Assembly: GCA_007922225.1 (NCBI GenBank)
Contig: ML679961.1
Coordinates: 63,740,249 to 63,804,248 of the forward strand
Origin: Emydura subglobosa
Taxonomy: Eukaryota; Chordata; Testudines; Chelidae
DNA: 64,000 nt
Direction: 5' to 3'
Notes under the pieces: generated by a model
Seen by the model: the letters and a program-made list of their open reading frames with translations, nothing else
What the model was told of the DNA's origin: nothing
The model's database searches: none
Shown: positions 58,975-64,000 of the stretch, one piece after another
Numbering within the stretch: position 1 is the stretch's first letter
Layout of the letters: every line of letters begins with the position of its first letter
Position numbers and translations under genes: made by a program

Positions 58975-59205
58975 CAGGAGTTCTGTAGCACTTTAAAGAC
59001 TAACATATTTAATTTCTGCAGGCATAAGCTTTCGTGGGCTGTAACCCACTTCATTAGATGTAAGGAATAGAAATCAGATTGAGGTTGGGCACACACGCAC
59101 ACACACACCCCCCCCCCACCCCCGCCCCAAGGTTAAGGAACAACAATGGGGAAGTTAGGTATGAGCAAAGTCCATTCTGTTAGAGTAGTTGAGGCCTATT
59201 TGAGC
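58975..59205 (-). mobile_element. Penelope-like 3' end fragment
   Basis: Contains GGAGTTCTGTAGCACTTTAA, GGCATAAGCTTTCGTGGGCT and GTAACCCACTTCATTAGATG. This is the same 3' end, in the same orientation, as the left arm at 54.3 kb. A CA/C-rich microsatellite (59090-59125) has grown where the 54.3 kb copy has a TATATATACAC stretch. Confidence 0.85.
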
Positions 59206-59209
59206 TATG

Positions 59210-61815
59210 AATGGCCCTGCTAGTTTTCAGGTCAGGTTTGACATGGCATCCCCAGCTCCACTCTCTGAAAGAGGACAATATTTGGAGAGGTTTATGATCT
59301 ATTATAATGGTACAGACTATTCTGTTAATTATCAGTTCTATTTCCAACTGGCCTTCAATACTGCAACTACTCTGAGTAACAAGCCCTCTTACGCTAGGCA
59401 GAGTTCTTGGCAACATTTTTGTTGCCACTTCTAGTTCTGATAGTATTTTGTAGCTTGCAGTATCAAGAGCTTCTAATGGGAAGTTTAAAGCACTTCCTTA
59501 GAATATCCAGTAGAGTTTTAATATTGTTTAACACACATTTCCCCCCCCCAAGACTTCATTGAATTGTGTCTACTAGACATTCAGGATTGACATTTAAAAA
59601 TTCATCTATTCATGTTGATATTACTTTTGGTTTTTATTATAATGGTAAGAGGATAATTAACTTTCATCTCTTTTGTAAAATGGTGGGGGTTGTGCTGGGA
59701 GGAAGGGTTGTTTGTTTATTTTAAGATCTCCTCTAAGACTGCCACTCAGTAAACTACATGGAACTCAGTTTACCTATTTCAGAAGGATAAAAACCTACTT
59801 GACCCTGAAGGGACTTTAATTTGGTTCAGGGAGGGTAGGTATTCCAATCTTGGTATTCAGATATAATCCCTGAACGCTCTATTATGCGGCGTTCATTCAA
59901 GTATCTTGCACACCTCACAAATGGGCTCTCAGCTAGTTCTTTGGACTGCCAATACCACAGTCTTTCTGAGCAGAAACAGCAGCACTCAATGCTGATAATC
60001 TAGTACACTGGAACCTCCACTTGACAGAGCAAATCTAGAAGTGAAACTGTATATCCTGTAGCTCTCCCACATAGCAATCCTGTAGAATCATCTTGAAAAC
60101 AAGACAGTCCTACAGAATGCCATCTTAAGACCCCAGACCTCCCACAACCTGTTCACTTGGACGTGACCAGTATTTATCCCTCGGGTGCGCTCTAACTTAG
60201 GACAGCCCCCAGAGCAACCCAGAAGACAGGGAGCACAAGGTTCACTTGAATCATCTTCACTCACACCCCCTTCCTGTGCCTCCTGAGACAGCACAGAAAA
60301 TGGACACTGAGCATCACTATGGATGGATCCATTCATTATGTGGCAGTCAATAATGTGCCAAGACTGGGTAAAAAGAGATGCAGAATCTTCTCTTGTCCTG
60401 CAGAGGATTAGGGGAAGAAGAAGAAGGGGGGGGGGGGGAGGGATACTGGTTTGTCATTTTCTAGTCAACCCAGTTTGACAGGACCATGGTGTAAACTCCA
60501 CTCCAGCAATCCCAAATGGTGCTTATGGACTAACAAATCCATGGTACTCTGGAAGAGACACTACAGCTTAAGGCAGAGGAGCGAGGCTCCAACAACTGTC
60601 CTTCCCCGATTATCAGGCTGGATGGCAAGGTAAGAAGTTTGGGGGGGGGGGGAGAGGAAGAGGAGGAAGTGTACCAAATGGAAGGCAGACGACCAGCAAG
60701 AGCAGGGAACCACCACTCCTGCCCTCCAAGCCTCACTGCAGGAAGCTCCTGCAGCTGACAGGAAGAACATCTGGCAGCTCCTACATGAAAAGAGTCACTC
60801 ACCTGCCTGCCCTTTCTTGTTCCTCAGTGACCTCCAAAGCAGGCAGTTACAGGAGCACCACACACGGTAAGGCAGCAGTGGCCTCTTAATAACCACTAGC
60901 TTAAAGAGGCAGACAATAGGAAGGCTGAGGAGAGGGCAAATAAAGTAACTGGTTAACTTCCTGAGCTATTTCCATCCTCTGGCAGGACTTGAAGCCTTTA
61001 AGAAAATAAAATCCAAAGGACCAGAAGGAAATTTCTAAAGAATTCCCCCCCCCCCCCCCTCCATAGTTTGTAGTGAAATAGAGTACAAGTTACCAGATAA
61101 CGCGTTCCAACAGATACTAGATAGAATTCTTTGGCTGAGGAAGGGAACCATGCTACTTGATTTCATACCATGGAAGAGCTAACAATTGTTGAGTCAGGCC
61201 CATCAACTCCTGGTAGATTGTCCCAGAAGAAGTAGTAGTCTTGGTTTGACAGATCCATCTAATGCTTGACAGTTGTAGAAATTCACAAAGAGAAGAGTCA
61301 CATTATGGCATGGAGTTAACAGCTTAGTTCCCATTTAATGTGCTCATTCATGTCTGCCCAACACTTGGAAAGTTTAGGGTTAAGGTGTAAACTTTCATAG
61401 GGATGACAAGGGAAATTCAGCAATTGCAATGGAATTAAGTGTTCAATGAAATCTAAGACCACAGACATCTCTCTTGCTTTGGCATTTTATTACCCAATTC
61501 AGATCAAATCCATGGAGAGATTTGCCAAAGTTTGCTAACCTGTCTTAAACAGGCTGCTGCTTCTTCTGATCTTGGGTAGAAGCCAGACAAGTTTGTGGGT
61601 CTATATATTTCTTATTCAGAGAATTCCACAGTACTGGACTAAACCAGAGAGACATCCAACATCAAGTTTTAACATAATCCCTCAATCAGCTTCCTCTGGT
61701 ACCACATAATGTGCCTGCTGCTTCTGCACCTTGGTGTTTAAAGCATTAAGTTTAAACTGTCTGATCAGTGTGCAAGAAGGAAAAAACCTATATGCAACTA
61801 CAGTTCCTGTTTAAT
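59210..61815. other. unannotated intronic sequence
   Basis: No exon recognised. Contains G or C homopolymers of 12 to 15 nt at 60426-60438, 60641-60652 and about 61045-61059. Confidence 0.45.
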
Positions 61816-61821
61816 GGCTCA

Positions 61822-61879
61822 GTCCTGCTCCTGCTGAAGTCCATAGAAGTTTTGCCATGGACTTCAATAGGAGCAGGAC
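61822..61879. repeat. short perfect-type hairpin repeat
   Basis: GTCCTGCTCCTGCTGAAGTC plus CA pairs with TGGACTTCAATAGGAGCAGG plus AC (20 of 22), around a 14-bp loop. It belongs to the ACTTCAATGGGAG palindromes frequent in reptile introns. Confidence 0.8.
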
Positions 61880-61915
61880 CAGGCCCCTATTTGGGAAACA
61901 TAAGCCAGCTAACAA

Positions 61916-62398
61916 CTAAGTTGGAAGACAAGTGGCCTCAAGCAAAATCTTTACCAATATGCTTAACCTGGAATTTAGCAAAATTAGATCTTTAGGACCT
62001 AAAGACGCTTGCTTGATGGGACAGAAGTTCTTTCCCTCAATATGTTTTTTAGGCCAAAGCTTGGAAAGAGGATGCAGCGTTTCATGGTTATAGAACAGAT
62101 CACTTTCTTGGCAGCAGTTAATATTCTCGCCCAATCTCAGGGGCAGTGAGAGGAGATAGGGGGTTCTGAAAAATGCAAGAACTTCTCTAACAGTGTTAGT
62201 CAGGGATCCTGTAGTCTTTCGCTGTAGAAAGGGTTCCCTCTTGATGCAGGACACGTGTAGCCATTTTAGATTTCTTGAACAAAAGATCTCAAGTCTGCTC
62301 CTCTGAAAGCCTGCTAAGCTTGAATTTATTGCATGATTACTGGCTGCACCATACCGTAGTAGTGCATTTACTGATCTTCCTTTCAAAGCAGTATGCAC
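61916..62398 (-). other. unrecognised 160-codon open frame
   Basis: A minus-strand ATG-initiated open frame of 160 codons, long for this AT-rich intron. It has no signal peptide, membrane segment, cysteine pattern or domain that I recognise. It could be chance, or part of an old retroelement. I do not call it a gene. Confidence 0.15.
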
Positions 62399-62399
62399 T

Positions 62400-64000
62400 A
62401 AGGGGGTGAAGTTCTCACAACACCACTTTAAAGAAAAAAAAGGTTACATTTGAATCTTTGCAACTCCTACCACCAAATTGATAGAGTGCATAATTGATCA
62501 AGTTTAAAGCATCCACAGCCCATCTGGATACTAATTCCACACATAGTAGTTAAACTTTCTCCACTGAAGAGATGGGAGTTTCCAAAACAGCCAGCATTAG
62601 AATTGGTCTACAACCTTTGCCAAATCTATGGGAGTGGGGAAGTGAAGGACTCTCAAGCCCCCTACTCGGATCTGTAATGGAAAGAGTTGGGGCAATTTGG
62701 GTTTCCTAGGCTCTTTAAGACCCCACCCCAGCCTTTCCATTCTTCCAATAGCCGGAATCAGAACAGTAGAGTAGTTTACTGGACATGGCATCATTGGTTT
62801 TTGTACCCAGAGGTTTTGCCTGGAACACATCCAGCTATTATGCTTTATTTAGGGAATCTAGCATGCCCAGTGCTAGAGAACATGGATCAGCACAATGTTA
62901 TATTTTCCGACTGAAGTGGATATTAGTGATTATATAATTTAAGTCACAGCAAGAGCTCAACAGACCTATGGCTGTTCTACAGGTAGACTTCTGGCCCCAA
63001 CTTTGGGCAATTTACAAAGCCAAGGGAAAGCTGACAGACTTGACTGACTTGCTTTGAGTTGTGGGGTTTGTATATACTCCACCCATAGTGGACAAGCCCA
63101 TGGGAAAAGGGCATCCAACAATGGTTCAAACTGACCCCTTGCAAACCAAAGCCAAGTTCAGTGCAGTCCTATGCACATCTAGTGCTTGGCTGAATGCTAT
63201 GCAATTTTGAAAGTCGGAGCTGGTTAGTTAGATGGCCACGAGCTCTCATGGGTCTTATAATATTTGGGATTAAAAACCCCAGCTCATAGAATCAGGTTAT
63301 GGAAAAATCTCAACTGCCATTTAAAAAGTGAAACAAAAATGCTAGTTTCTAGCCCTTAAGGTTGTGGAGAGAAGTTTGAACACATGCCTTCTAAAGGCTC
63401 AGAAATCAGAAAGTAAATGACACCTGTATCATTTTAAACCAGTCATGATTTTAACATTTGGGATTGGCAATACTATAAGATACAAATAATTTGGTGGGTC
63501 TGCCAATATTTCTGGATTATTTTCCAATATTCATCTGCTCTATTGTGATCATGATCATAATAGATTGCACATCTCATGCAGTATTTACCACTAAGCCATA
63601 CATTTCCAACTTCCCGTTAAGGATTCTGGGTAGTATAGTCCAATAAGCATTTCTTGTACAAATAAAGCCACTCCATGGCATTCAGAATTTGCTTTCTAAA
63701 ATAGGCTAATCACCTATGAGTCACAAATGGGTGCTGCCCTAGGCTCCAAACAAAGATTTTGCTTTTGGATTATTAGAGGAAACAAATTCACATTTGAAGT
63801 CCTTGGCCCACACACTTACACATTCAAACCTAAGGAACACATGTAAGAGCTCCAAAGAGGACCTCAGCTGCAACAGCAGCGCATCGAGTTCCCAGATGCC
63901 ACAAGTGCTGCATGAGAAGTGCTTTAGAATGAATTTGAACTTTTTGCAACCAGCAGCCTATTCATCAACAAAAGCCAACACGTGCAGTCTGACATGAGAC
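62400..64000. other. unannotated intronic sequence
   Basis: No exon or repeat recognised. A phrase GGATTCTGGGTAGTATAGTC near 63621-63640 is repeat-like, but too short to assign. Confidence 0.4.

Larger units (their letters stand above)
22053..64000 (-). other. SMOC1: SMOC1 intron 1 (partial, extends past the right edge)
   Basis: Everything above the Kazal exon appears to be intron upstream of it on the minus strand. No CpG-island-like first exon with a signal peptide could be found. The GC-rich patches at 32.7-33.0, 51.2 and 56.5-57.0 kb lie in repeats or homopolymer runs. Assigning this block to intron 1 is inference from the known exon order of SMOC1. A small unrelated gene inside it cannot be excluded, but I recognise none. 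Confidence 0.65.

Noticed and set aside
1..64000. CRISPR array, operons, riboswitches, phage or other microbial systems
   Set aside because: No regularly spaced repeats or dense prokaryote-like genes. The window is a vertebrate intron landscape.

Overview
This is vertebrate genomic DNA, AT-rich and intron-like, with no bacterial-style gene packing. The repeat content points to a sauropsid and most likely a turtle: three CR1 LINEs plus further CR1-like debris, Penelope-like retroelements with the 3' end I associate with chelonian genomes, MIR/CORE-SINE relics, palindromic MITEs and solo LTRs. The species call is inference; a crocodilian is the main alternative.

The only host gene I can support is SMOC1 (SPARC-related modular calcium-binding protein 1), on the minus strand. 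Two coding exons are visible: the Kazal/follistatin-like exon (21881-22052) and the next exon, which opens the first thyroglobulin type-1 domain (9536-9648). Both have consensus splice sites, and their phases join correctly across a 12.2 kb intron. The signal-peptide exon should lie beyond the right edge. The exon completing the Tg-1 domain should lie beyond the left edge. The whole window therefore reads as the interior of one long gene: part of intron 3 (1-9535), intron 2 (9649-21880) and part of intron 1 (22053-64000).

Layout by repeats. 1-9.5 kb: a decayed CR1 (about 4.0-7.0 kb) and a solo LTR inserted into an older MIR (about 7.9-8.4 kb). 9.6-21.9 kb: MIR relics, several short inverted-repeat elements including a hAT-type MITE, and a minus-strand CR1 with an internal deletion. 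22-40 kb: CR1-like debris, a solo LTR with a perfect 5-bp target duplication and a MITE nested inside it, a tRNA-like composite repeat, an LTR-like unit with an internal minisatellite, a LINE C-terminal fragment and a TA-flanked MITE. 40.2-45.3 kb: an L2-like remnant, then a nearly full-length CR1 with esterase-type ORF1 and EN-RT ORF2, carrying an in-place inversion of about 110 bp. 46-64 kb: inverted repeats, MIRs, a fold-back Penelope-like element, a GC-rich LTR and a second Penelope 3' end.

I found no undescribed biological system. The most informative observations are the micro-inversion in the CR1, the fold-back Penelope element, the nested insertions that give relative ages, a 26-bp exact direct repeat bracketing the SMOC1 Kazal exon, and an exon-like open segment 2.7 kb upstream of that exon. 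None of the three CR1s, nor the Penelope element, has an intact coding frame.
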